A stretch of 64,000 nucleotides of DNA, taken from Lewinellaceae bacterium. Lineage in GTDB: Bacteria; Bacteroidota; Bacteroidia; Chitinophagales; Saprospiraceae. The position numbers and the translations under genes are program-made. The notes beneath the pieces were generated by a model, which saw only the letters and a list, made by a program, of their open reading frames with translations, was not told the origin of the DNA and searched no databases. Positions 53,155 through 62,058 of the stretch are shown here, in pieces (the first letter of the stretch is position 1; every line of letters starts with the position of its first letter). The stretch spans positions 1 to 64,000 of the forward strand of contig JADJFA010000018.1 in assembly GCA_016708875.1 (NCBI GenBank). The letters are read 5' to 3'.

Positions 53155-56100
53155 ATGAAAAAGCAACTTTTACTCCTCGTGTTCCTCATGATGGGTTGGC
53201 ATTCAGCGTATGCACAAATCCCTGATGGGAGCATCGCGCCAGATTTTAATGCCACAGATATCCGTGGCTTTTCCACAAACCTTTACACCGTTCTGGATTC
53301 AGGTTACACTGTTTTCTTGGACGTTTCGGCCACCTGGTGCGGCCCTTGCTGGGGCTATCACAATTCTGGCGCGTTTGAAGGCCTCTGGGACCAATATGGC
53401 CCTGAAGGTACCAACGAGGTCCGAATCTATTTTATTGAAGGGGATGCTTCCACCAACGAGGCTTGCCTCCATGGCCCTTCCGGCTGTGTCGGTGGCACCC
53501 AAGGTGACTGGACTGCAGGAACCCTTTATCCTATTATCCACACGCAAGGGCCTAGTATAGCCAGTAGTTACCAAATCAATTATTACCCCACCATTTTTGG
53601 TATTTGCCCACTCGATAAGAAAGTATATGAGGTGGGGCAGCTGCCTACATCAGGGCTTTATGACTTCATTGGTACTCATTGTTTGCCTCCTCCTTTGGTC
53701 ATTACCACCAATAGTGTTACCAAGATCAAATGCCATGGAACCAACACAGGGGCGATTGATATTACTCCCAGCGGAGGCGTTCCTCCATATACCTATCTTT
53801 GGAGCAATGGCGCTACTACGCAGGATTTGAACAATATCCCGGCAGGAACTTATACCGTTATAGTGCGAGGTCAGGCCGACACCGAAGGCATTTCTGATCC
53901 TATAGAAGTAGAAGGCCCTGCTGCACCGCTCGTGCTGACTTTGGAGAATTCTACTCCGGTAGGCTGCAACGGCCTTCTTGGCACCGCTACAGTGAGTGCT
54001 GCTGGTGGCTGGGATGCCAACTATACCTATAATTGGCAAAATGGCCAATTGGGAGAAACCGCCTACAACCTCACAGTCGGCAACCATATTGTCAGCGTGA
54101 CCGACGACAATAATTGCAAAGTGAGCATTACGGTAAACATGGCGCCCGTCGTGTATCCTACTGCTTCGATCGCCGATCCAAACACCATCACTTGCAGCCA
54201 ACCCAGTATCCAACTCAACGGTACTGCTTCGAGTTCAGGGCCAGATATTGTGTATCAATGGTTCCCCGGCGTCGGCGGGAATATTGTGTCAGGTGGAACT
54301 ACCACCACACCAACCGTAGATGCTCCGGCCAACTACACCATTCAGGTAACAGACTTAGTGACTACTTGCATATCTTATGCGGTCAAAAATGTTCCTGCAA
54401 ACCTGGTTCAACCTGATGCCAATGCAGGGCCGACACAAACCATCTCCTGCCTTGTGCCTGAGGCTACCTTGCAAGGAACAGGCTCGAGCGGTTCCAATTT
54501 TAGTTACCTCTGGACGGTTGCCGATGGAGGCAATATTGTGAGTGGCGGAACTACACTCACCCCTGTGGTGAATGCTGCCGGAACCTATACGTTGAAAGTA
54601 ACCAACAGCATCAATGGCTGCACGCGAATTTCGACCACCACAGTGAATGGTATTCCAGCACCTATGCTCAATACCACCAGTGGTACCCTCAATTGTATCG
54701 CATCGTCTGTTGCACTGATCACTACGACCAATGCTGCCAGCCCAACTTTCAAGCTGGACGGGGCCCAATGGTTATACCTCCTCCCTGCAAAGCCCTACGG
54801 TGAACGTTTCTGGATCTTATAACGTCGTGGTTACAGACAGCATCACTACCTGTACCAGCACGGCAACCGCCAACGTAACTTCCAACACCAATGCCCCTGG
54901 TGCATCGGCCACAGGCAACACACTCACTTGCGTGGTCAATAGCGTGGTGATCACAGGCGCCACCTTGGATACTGCCGCTACATTTGCCTGGACGGGTCCT
55001 AATAATTACAATTCAAGTTTGCAAAACCCGACCGTGGGCGAGGCAGGTACATACACGCTTGTTGTCACAGATACTTTGAATGGCTGTACTTCCTCTGCTT
55101 CAGCCGCAGTTTTGCTGAACAATACGCCGCCTGTGGCTTCTGTAGTTACGCCCGGCAATCTGAACTGCAACGTATCGCAACTTCAACTCAACGGAACGGG
55201 TTCTTCGCAAGGTTCAAACATCAGTTACGCATGGACTGCCACCGATGGGGGACATATTGTTTCTGGAGAAAATACTCAAACCCCGCTCGTGGATGCGGCT
55301 GGTACTTATACCATTTTGGTTTCAAATGCTACCAATGGGTGTACCCAAACGGCAACGGCCATTGTGCTGCAAAGCCTCAATGTTACAGCCGCTATTGTTG
55401 ACCAAAACGATGTGCTTTGCTTTGGCGGCTCCAACGGAGAAGCCACCGCAGCAGGCGGAGGCGGGAACGGAAATTACACTTATGTCTGGAGCAATGGTGG
55501 CAGCACCGCTTCCATTTCAGGCCTTGGAGTGGGAACTTATGTAGTGGTGGTGACTGATGCGGAAAACTGCTCAGCCACGACTTCTGTACTCGTTTCACAA
55601 CCCAGCGTTTTGACAGCCAACGCCAGCGCTACCGCTCAATCGGGCTTTGGCCAAAATGATGGAACGGCCACTGCCAATCCAACAGGCGGCACCGCCAACT
55701 ATACTTATGCCTGGGACAATGGCGGCACAACACAGAGCATTTCGGGCCTGGCTCCCGGGAATTACAACGTGGTCGTCACAGATGCCAATGGTTGCAGTGC
55801 GGTGCAAACAGTTACAGTCAATTCGTTCAACTGCACCCTGGCTGCCAATATTTCAGGAACGAACGTAGTCTGCTTCGGCGCCAATAATGGTACGGCAGAA
55901 GTGTTTGTCACAACAGGGGCAAATCCTGCCACTTATGCCTGGAGCAATGGAGAAACTACCGCCGCAGTGAGCAATCTTGCTGCCGGACTTTACACCGTCA
56001 ATATCACCGACGCCAACAATTGCCCGGCATTGCTTAACATCAGCATCAGCGAGCCAGCCCTTTTGGACGCCAACGCAACTTCCACCTCGGAGTCTGCTCT

Positions 56101-57730
56101 AGGCGCCAACGACGGCACGGCTACAGCCAACCCGACGGGCGGAACGGGGGCATACAGCTACCTCTGGAACGGCGGCGCCACCACCCAGAGCATCAACAAC
56201 CTCGTACCTGGAACCTACACGGTGGTTGTTACGGATGAAAATGGTTGTACCTCAGAGCAAACGGTGGAAGTATCTTCCTTCCTGTGTGCCATTTCTTCAC
56301 AACAAACAATCGTGGACGTGAGCTGCGCGGGTGCGGCCAATGGTTCGGTTACAGTCTCCCTCACGGGCGGAACTGCACCGTTTACATATGCCTGGAGCAA
56401 TGGTGGTACTACTGCGACCATTTCCAACCTCGAAGGCGGTACCTACACCGTCAACGTATTGGATGCAAACGGATGCGACTTCAGCGCCAACGCTGCTGTT
56501 GCTGAACCTGCTCCATATTCTGCCTGGGATGTTCAAACCACTAACCCACTTTGTCCGAACGATGCAACGGGTTCGGCTACGGCCTCCATTACTGGCGGTA
56601 CCCAGCCATACACATTCCTTTGGAGCAATGGTGCGGTGGGCAATACACTTTCCAATGTGCCAACAGGGACGTATACCATACAGGTGACTGACCAAAATGA
56701 CTGTCAGTCCAGCACTTCTGTATCGCTCACGTCAACTGACATCGAGGCTCCGACGGTTACCGCCCAGAATGCGACCCTTGCCCTCAATAACAACGGTACG
56801 GTTCAGGTGACACTGGCTAATCTCTCGGCTCAATTTAGTGACAACTGCGGCATTGCCAGCACGAGCATCCTTCCACAAAATTTTGATTGCCAACAACTTG
56901 GCGAACAAACCGTGACAGTTATAGTAACGGACCTTTCAGGCAATACTGCTGCGGCAACTGCATTGGTAAATGTGGTGGACAACATTGTTCCAGTGTTGAC
57001 CTGCCCTTCTGATATCGTGGCTTGTTCTTACAACAACGTAGTAAACTATGCATCGCCCGTGGCAGAGGACAATTGCCTTTTGGCTGGCAACGGTCAATGG
57101 GTAATAGACGGCCCGGCGAGTGGTTCGATATTCCCCGAAGGGACAACCACCGTGACCTATACTTACACGGACGCAAGCGGCAATGCTGGAAATTGTGCCT
57201 TCAATGTCAGGGTAACGAGCGCAGTAGTGTTCACCAGCGTGAACGTGAACAACGATGTGAACGGTCAGCAGGTCGGCTCTATCGACATCACTGTAGAAGG
57301 TGGCACCGGCCCATTCCTGTATGAATGGACCGACGAAAATGCCAACGTGATTGCCAACACAGAAGACGTGACGGGCCTCGGCGAAGGCATTTACCGTGTG
57401 CAGATTACCGACGCGAACGGTTGCATTTACGCCGAGGAAGACATCAAAATGCAAAATACCAGCAGCGCAAAGGAACCGGCTTGGCTCACAGGCATTAGCC
57501 TTCAGCCCAACCCGACAAGCGGCTTCACCAACGTTGTTTTCAGTCTTCCGGTGGCTTCCACTTTGGAAATCTCCCTGATTGACGCAACAGGTCGAATCCT
57601 CTTAACCGACATCAGCGAGCAGGAAAGCGTGGTCAGAATTGACTGCACAAACCTGCCTGGCGGGGTGTATTATCTGCGTTTCCGCACCGGTCAGGAAGTG
57701 GGTGTTCGGAAGTTGGTGGTTAGTAAGTGA
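53155..57730 (+). pseudogene. Secreted thioredoxin-SprB-HYR fusion with T9SS sorting domain, one frameshift
   Basis: About 1,524 codons. The signal peptide is MKKQLLLLVFLMMGWHSAYAQ. Next is a thioredoxin-like domain with redox motif CGPC (residues 62-65) extending to about residue 180. Several SprB-type and PKD/Ig-like modules follow (GTYTVIV or GTYTVNV with D-NGC endings, YLWSNG centres), then one HYR domain (about 56740-57210, DNCGIAST, VTDLSGN, CPSDI), and a C-terminal T9SS type A sorting domain (LQPNPTSGF to KLVVSK). An extra A near 54748 (TTTCAAGCTGG) breaks the frame, dividing it into 53155-54822 and 54731-57730. Both sides are otherwise well preserved. Surface display is expected. A CGPC thioredoxin domain on a cell-surface repeat protein suggests extracellular redox activity or a scaffold role. 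Confidence 0.85.
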
Positions 57731-57841
57731 TTAGTTACAAGTTTCAAGTTTCAAGATTCAAGTTTCAAGTTTCAAGTTTCAGGCGCCTGCTCGGAGATAC
57801 CGGGTGGGCGCTTGAAACTTTTAACTTGAACTTGTAACTAA
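57731..57841. repeat. Inverted repeat with CAAGTTT heptamers
   Basis: The left arm 57731-57755 and right arm 57811-57841 pair with a few indels (TTAGTTACAAGTT against AACTTGTAACTAA). The left side has about six copies of a CAAGTTT heptamer. An inner GGCGCC/GGGCGC pairing is also present. It abuts the stop codon of the RAYT-like gene and the end of the preceding sorting domain. Confidence 0.8.
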
Positions 57842-58504
57842 TTACCCCGCCTTCACAGGATTATGGAGGATGTACTTGACTATCTTTTCAAACTCGGCGG
57901 CTTCCTTTACCCGAAAATCAAAAGTCCGCTCGTGCCAAAATTTCCCTTCCATTTTCACGCTTCCATTTTGGGTATGTTTTTGAAATGTTTTAGGGTCAAT
58001 GTGCTCTCCTAATTGTTGCAATGCTTTTTTCAAGGGCGCTTCCGTGGCATGTTGAATTTCTCCTACAATGTCGCGCAGTGGTTGGTATTGATAACTTTCA
58101 AGATCTTCCAAGACTGGCGTGTCGGCCATTGAGCTGTGCAAATCCAACAGCAAATGGACGTGGTTGGGCAGGATGGAATAGGCCAGCAGTGCATAATCCG
58201 ACCCATCGCGACGAAGTATTTCGTCCGCAAGGATTTTGGCCAAAGCCGGTTCACGAAGGTAGGTATGGCCGTATTTTTCCAAGTCCAGTGCATCATCATA
58301 GCGAGCGAAAAGGCGTTTGCGGGCTTGCCTCAATTGTGCTGTACGATCAGGATGTTGGGCGAATTTGAGCTGTTTGCTGTAGTATTGAAGTGCAAGATTT
58401 TGCCCAAAACTCTCTGGCAGGGCATTCCGCAGCCGCAGGGTGACAAAGAAAACGCCTTCGAGTGAGGAGGGTAAGGATAGGGTAGGGGACTTGAAGGAAT
58501 TCAT
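57842..58504 (-). CDS. RAYT-like (IS200/Y1) transposase, possibly C-terminally truncated
   Basis: A 220-residue protein of the Y1/HUH single-strand transposase group most like REP-associated tyrosine transposases. Recognised by the opening FFVTLRLRNALP, the HUH motif in ILPNHVHLLLDL, and the C-terminal FWHERTFDFRVK-EKIVKYILHNPVKAG. Family members usually continue past NPVKAG with a further 10-20 residues ending in a Trp/Ser-rich block. Here a stop codon follows at once and the adjacent DNA is the inverted repeat. The catalytic Tyr normally found near the SYYD-type position appears as Thr-Phe-Asp, so activity is doubtful. The ATG at 58504 is chosen because the domain starts there and a TATTTTTG element lies 22 bp upstream. 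Whether it mobilises the nearby repeats is inference. Confidence 0.8.
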   Translation of the reverse strand: MNSFKSPTLSLPSSLEGVFFVTLRLRNALPESFGQNLALQYYSKQLKFAQHPDRTAQLRQARKRLFARYDDALDLEKYGHTYLREPALAKILADEILRRDGSDYALLAYSILPNHVHLLLDLHSSMADTPVLEDLESYQYQPLRDIVGEIQHATEAPLKKALQQLGEHIDPKTFQKHTQNGSVKMEGKFWHERTFDFRVKEAAEFEKIVKYILHNPVKAG

Positions 58505-58525
58505 TGGTGCGGTGGGTTTTGTATT

Positions 58526-58533
58526 CAAAAATA
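58526..58533 (-). promoter_or_regulatory. Candidate -7 element, RAYT-like gene
   Basis: Minus-strand TATTTTTG, an exact TAnnTTTG match, 22 bp before the ATG. Confidence 0.4.
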
Positions 58534-58650
58534 AGGGAAAAAATGTGACATCCGTTCTCGAAGACCTGAACATCTTTGAGATGTGGCTGCGGTGAGGAAG
58601 CTGCTGCTTAAAAAGTGAAATGCATGGCAGAAAAATCTCCATTTTGCACT

Positions 58651-58658
58651 TAACTTTG
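58651..58658 (+). promoter_or_regulatory. Candidate -7 element, DUF433 gene
   Basis: TAACTTTG, an exact TAnnTTTG match, 17 bp before the ATG. The leader would be very short. Confidence 0.5.
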
Positions 58659-58675
58659 TAAAAAAATACTCAACC

Positions 58676-59005
58676 ATGACAGCATTGGAAAGGGCCACCG
58701 CAATATTGCCCGACATGTCGCAAAGCGAGATAGCACAATTGGTTCAAAGGGCAGCCAGCAGAATCTCTGAAGATTTCCCGGGCATTGAAAAAACTCCGGG
58801 CGTTTGCGGAGGAAGCGCGTGCATTATTCGCACAAGGATTCCTGTTTGGTCTATCATCGAATACATTCAGATGGGCGTTGGAAAGGAGAAAATGCTCCAA
58901 AACTTCCCTTCTCTTCGTGCCCAAGATTTGGCAAATGCCTGGGCATATTACGATGCCAATAAGGAAGAAATTGACAGTGAAATCAAAGAAAACAACGAAG
59001 ACTGA
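58676..59005 (+). CDS. DUF433 domain protein
   Basis: A 109-residue protein whose C-terminal half is a DUF433 domain: GVCGGSACIIRTRIPVWSIIEYIQMG, then LQNFPSL and the DLANAWAYYDANKEEID tail. DUF433 proteins have a winged-helix-like fold and are often the antitoxin-like partner of a DUF5615 PIN-like protein encoded directly downstream. No such partner is seen in the 99 bp that follow, so this is an orphan. The N-terminal 35 residues (ERATAILPDMSQSEIAQLVQRAASRIS) form a helical extension. Confidence 0.85.
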   Translation: MTALERATAILPDMSQSEIAQLVQRAASRISEDFPGIEKTPGVCGGSACIIRTRIPVWSIIEYIQMGVGKEKMLQNFPSLRAQDLANAWAYYDANKEEIDSEIKENNED

Positions 59006-59104
59006 ACCTTTATTAAAGTCCTTCTTCAATCTGGAGAAGATGTCTCCAGCCAATTAATTCGAGTCTATCGAGAGCAGAGATAGTTTTGAACTTGAAACTT
59101 TCAA

Positions 59105-59368
59105 CTACTCCCCACTCTTCTTCCACTTCTCCATCTGCTCCCGCGCATTATCCGATAACACCGCCGGGTCATATTCCAGTTTGGAAAGAATGTCCAGCAG
59201 CGTGTTGATCCTGGCTTCCACGTCAAAAAACTTGTTGACCACGACCACACGGCGGCTTTCCACGAGGCAGTAGCCACTCTGGAAACTACCCTTCTCGTAA
59301 CGGACAGTGTAGTCGAGCTCGTCGAAGACGTCTTCAATTTTTTTGAGGGTTGTTTGCGTGTAGCGCAT
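59105..59368 (-). CDS. Small protein of unknown function
   Basis: An 87-residue soluble protein that I do not assign to a family. The sequence reads like a small alpha/beta fold: a helix (TLKKIEDVFDELD), beta strands (YTVRYEKG, GYCLVESRRVVVVNKFF) and a helical end (EARINTLLDILSKLE). The ATG at 59368 is chosen because the 17 codons upstream in the open frame cover the promoter region. A TATTTTTG element (59402-59409, minus strand) lies 34 bp upstream. Coding is supported by the promoter and by good codon structure. Confidence 0.65.
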   Translation of the reverse strand: MRYTQTTLKKIEDVFDELDYTVRYEKGSFQSGYCLVESRRVVVVNKFFDVEARINTLLDILSKLEYDPAVLSDNAREQMEKWKKSGE

Positions 59369-59401
59369 ATTGTATCGGGTTTTCGCAGCAATTTTGTGGG
59401 G

Positions 59402-59409
59402 CAAAAATA
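59402..59409 (-). promoter_or_regulatory. Candidate -7 element, small protein gene
   Basis: Minus-strand TATTTTTG, an exact TAnnTTTG match, 34 bp before the ATG. Confidence 0.45.
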
Positions 59410-59462
59410 CCACGCTCAAAGTCCAAACTTTCCGAAAGTTTTGCTTTCGGATTTCAAACTAC

Positions 59463-59481
59463 TGAGGTTTCTAAAACCTCA
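59463..59481. promoter_or_regulatory. Small hairpin before the PorT-like gene
   Basis: Stem TGAGGTTT/AAACCTCA with a 3-base loop, then GGGTTTTT. It lies 26 bp before the ATG at 59508 and has the form of a short terminator or leader hairpin. Confidence 0.4.
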
Positions 59482-59507
59482 TGGGTTTTTAACACAACAA
59501 CTATATC

Positions 59508-60140
59508 ATGAAAAAACTCCCTTTCCTCCTCCTCGCATTTCTCCCCATCGTCCTTGCTGCTCAACCCCGTTTTCGCGCAGGCGCAGTGCTGGGACTTACC
59601 GCTTCCCAGATTGACGGCGACCTTTCGGCTGGCTACAACAAACTTGGGTTCCAGGGTGGGCTTCGCGTTATCACCCGACTAAAGGGCCGCACGGAAGCCA
59701 GCATGGAATTCCTCTTTTCTCAGCGCGGCTGTCAAAACGAACTCATTCCGAGCGAATACGACCCCAATCCATTTGCACTGACACTCAACTACGTGGAGGT
59801 GCCGGTGCAATGGCATTTCAAAGATTGGCTCATTGAATACGATGAGGAAAATCTCAATTATTACAAAGTTTCTTTCAATATCGGGCTTTCCTATGCACGT
59901 TTGATCAGCTCCAAGGTGGACGACGATTTCAACTGGCTCAATGGCGTAGCGCCTGATTACCTGAAAAAAAACGACCTCGGCATTGTGTTGGGCGCCAATT
60001 TTTTTGCCACCCGGAATTTGGGCTTTACGTTTCGCTGGAACCGCTCGTTTCTGCTGTTGTACGATTCCCGGAAATCCCCTCGTGGCGGAAAAAGCTGGAA
60101 CAGTCACAATTTGAATTTCCAGACGGTGTACTTGTTCTAG
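59508..60140 (+). CDS. PorT-like outer membrane beta-barrel protein
   Basis: A 210-residue protein. The signal peptide MKKLPFLLLAFLPIVLAAQ is followed by alternating beta strands with short turns (FRAGAVLGLTASQIDGD, GGLRVITRLKG, SMEFLFSQRGC, LNYVEVPVQWHF, VSFNIGLSYARL, LGIVLGANFFA, LGFTFRWNRSF) and a terminal Phe. The G-AGLTASQ-DGD opening and the EVP strand are typical of the PorT/outer-membrane beta-barrel (OMP_b-brl_2) families of Bacteroidota. Members include gliding and secretion accessories, but a role cannot be assigned here. Confidence 0.82.
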   Translation: MKKLPFLLLAFLPIVLAAQPRFRAGAVLGLTASQIDGDLSAGYNKLGFQGGLRVITRLKGRTEASMEFLFSQRGCQNELIPSEYDPNPFALTLNYVEVPVQWHFKDWLIEYDEENLNYYKVSFNIGLSYARLISSKVDDDFNWLNGVAPDYLKKNDLGIVLGANFFATRNLGFTFRWNRSFLLLYDSRKSPRGGKSWNSHNLNFQTVYLF

Positions 60141-60156
60141 AACTTGGAGCATGTCT

Positions 60157-60164
60157 TACTTTCG
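60157..60164 (+). promoter_or_regulatory. Candidate -7 element, DUF3298 lipoprotein gene
   Basis: TACTTTCG followed by CG, 36 bp before the ATG at 60193. It has the same form as the elements at 39303 and 41107. Confidence 0.4.
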
Positions 60165-60192
60165 CGCCCAAATTTCACCCGTACATCTTTTT

Positions 60193-60990
60193 ATGAGAAA
60201 ACTACTTCCAGCTGTTTTAATGGTTTTTTGCGCTGTGGCGCTCCTTTTTTGTAAATCTAAAGACACTACCCCCCAAACGACCAATGGACTGAAGATAGAG
60301 AGCATCCAATTTTCCAAACGGCATTGTGTAGACGAATCCAAGGACTTGTGTGCCGATTTCAGCATTACTTACCCCGTTTTTTCGGGAGGGGATGCGGCTA
60401 TTGCAGCGGCTTTAAACAAATCGGTGCAGAATTATGTGCTTAGTGCAGTAGGTGGAAATGGACAGTCCAATTTTGCTCAAGCGCTCGATACTGCGGGACA
60501 GCAGTTTGTTCAAATGTACCTGGATATCCTTAAAGAGAATCCTGATTATATAATGGGGTACTCCACCGAAATCACGGACTCCGTCCCTCTTTTGAACGCC
60601 AAAGTCGCAACCATTCAAATGGATGGCTATTCTTTCACAGGCGGCGCGCACCCCAACCCTTTTGGTTTGCTGGTTTCTTACGATCTCAGCAAAGGCGCAA
60701 AGCCCCTGGAAATCACTGATTTAGTGAGCGATACCAACGCTGTTCGCCCCGCTCTGGAGAAGGCTTATAAAATTTTGAAAGGGCTGAAAGAAACCGACCC
60801 GCTTGGTGATCTTGTTTATCCCGAAATCACACAACTGCCCATGCCTGCCAACGTCGGCGTGGTAGCAGAAGGCATTCGGTTCTTTTACAACGCCTACGAA
60901 ATCGCGCCTTATGCCGTTGGCGCCGGCGATGTGCTGCTGACCTGGGAGCAATTGGGTGGTTTGGCGGACAAAAAGAGGTGGGTGGAATGA
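60193..60990 (+). CDS. DUF3298/DUF4163 (RsiV-like) lipoprotein
   Basis: A 265-residue protein. The signal sequence ends in a lipobox-like LLFC (Cys20). An N-terminal DUF4163-like part (IQFSKRHC to YPVFSGGDAAIAAALNKSVQNYV) is followed by a DUF3298 domain with the YSFTGGAHPNPFGLLVSYDL block and the closing EGIRFFYNAYEIAPYAVGAGDVLLTWEQL block. These domains occur in the extracytoplasmic part of anti-sigma factors such as RsiV and in stand-alone lipoproteins. No anti-sigma segment is present. The ATG at 60193 is preferred to one at 60151, because the latter lies upstream of the -7 element. Confidence 0.85.
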   Translation: MRKLLPAVLMVFCAVALLFCKSKDTTPQTTNGLKIESIQFSKRHCVDESKDLCADFSITYPVFSGGDAAIAAALNKSVQNYVLSAVGGNGQSNFAQALDTAGQQFVQMYLDILKENPDYIMGYSTEITDSVPLLNAKVATIQMDGYSFTGGAHPNPFGLLVSYDLSKGAKPLEITDLVSDTNAVRPALEKAYKILKGLKETDPLGDLVYPEITQLPMPANVGVVAEGIRFFYNAYEIAPYAVGAGDVLLTWEQLGGLADKKRWVE

Positions 60991-61000
60991 GTTCAAAATT

Positions 61001-61129
61001 AAACCGCAAAATGTAAAACCGGAGAACAGGAAAATGTAAAACCAAACGACGGAAACCCAAGCAGTAAGAACAGTTTAACCCCTCTTAGTTTTAAATTTTG
61101 CGGTTCTCCGGTTTTACATTTTGCGGTTT
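61001..61129. repeat. Long inverted repeat, perfect 27-bp arms
   Basis: Arms 61001-61027 and 61103-61129 are exactly complementary (core CGCAAAATGTAAAACCGGAG) with a 75-nt spacer that contains a further partial copy (61031-61043). The repeat fills the gap between the DUF3298 and DNA methyltransferase genes. Confidence 0.9.
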
Positions 61130-61143
61130 AAATTCCCTATCTT

Positions 61144-61659
61144 ATGTTAGTTAAATACTTCATTCCGACTCCCATTGGCCGCATGGAAATTACCGGCAGC
61201 GAGCTCGGTGTCCGCACTGCCCAACTCTGCGAAGGACGCGAGACTTCTGCCGACGCTGTGGCGCAAGAGGTGACGGAAATGCTTGAAAATCATCCCGTTG
61301 CGGAGTGTGCCCGGCAGATTGCGGAATATTTCGCAGGAGCAAGGCAGGACTTTGAATTGAAACTGGATTGGGGTGGCGCGCCCGAATTTCACCGACAAGT
61401 GTGGGCGGAATTGCTGAAAATCCCGTTTGGGAAAACCACCTCTTATTCCGCCATCGCTGAACGGCTAGGCAACCCTGATGCTTCACGCGCCGTGGGTATG
61501 GCCAACCGAAGCAATCCCATTGCAATTGTGGTGCCTTGCCACCGGGTGATTGGTAAAGCCGGCGAGTTGCGTGGGTATTTCTACGGACTTGACACGAAAA
61601 TGCTACTGCTTCGGCATGAGAATCCGGTTAGGTTTGCGGAACAGGGGCAGTTGTTTTAA
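61144..61659 (+). CDS. ogt: Methylated-DNA--protein-cysteine methyltransferase
   Basis: A 171-residue suicide DNA-repair protein that moves alkyl groups from O6-alkylguanine to its own cysteine. The acceptor is C132 in the canonical VVPCHRVIG motif. The helix-turn-helix DNA-binding segment (PFGKTTSYSAIAERLGNPDASRAVGMANRSNP) and the N-terminal ribonuclease-like domain are complete. The C-terminal glycine loop reads GYFYGLDTKMLLLRHE, where GYAGGLDRK is usual, a small deviation near the active site. The promoter would lie inside or next to the inverted repeat just upstream. The length is normal for Ogt. The symbol is given by family, and orthology to E. coli ogt rather than ada-C is not tested. 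Confidence 0.92.
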   Translation: MLVKYFIPTPIGRMEITGSELGVRTAQLCEGRETSADAVAQEVTEMLENHPVAECARQIAEYFAGARQDFELKLDWGGAPEFHRQVWAELLKIPFGKTTSYSAIAERLGNPDASRAVGMANRSNPIAIVVPCHRVIGKAGELRGYFYGLDTKMLLLRHENPVRFAEQGQLF

Positions 61660-61668
61660 AGCAATTAC

Positions 61669-61770
61669 GATTTTGGAATTACGATTTACGATTTTGTTGA
61701 TCCGAAAAGGCATGATTCTAACCTTCTTCGGATCAAAAAATCGTAAATCGTAAATCGTAATTCCAAAATC
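61669..61770. repeat. Long inverted repeat, about 38-44-bp arms
   Basis: The left arm 61669-61706 and right arm 61727-61770 pair over most of their length (TTTGGAATTACGATTTACGA with its complement). The right arm has an extra TCGTAAA step. It lies just after the DNA methyltransferase stop and could serve as its terminator. Confidence 0.85.
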
Positions 61771-62058
61771 CAAAACCGTTTCTCATGAAAGTTAAACCGT
61801 TCCCTCAAAAGAGAAAATTGCTGTATCCTTGCCAAAAATTTTCAACTAGTTTTGTCGAACCTTTTTGAAGAATTATTTTCTTTAAAAATTGAAAATCAAT
61901 TGTTTAGCGAATTAGTTCGGGGTTTAATCAAAGAAGGCAAACCCTCAAAATCTATTTGAGATAAAATCTGGCCTTTTATTTGTTGAGGCCGTTTTTCAGC
62001 CCCGTCCAAACCAACCATACCCCCCGAACCAACTAACCGGAAACATCCCAACCGCTCA
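61771..62058. other. AT-rich gap before rpoN
   Basis: 288 bp with no open frame I can support and no exact TAnnTTTG element. TATCCTTG at about 61818 is a one-mismatch candidate. Confidence 0.5.
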
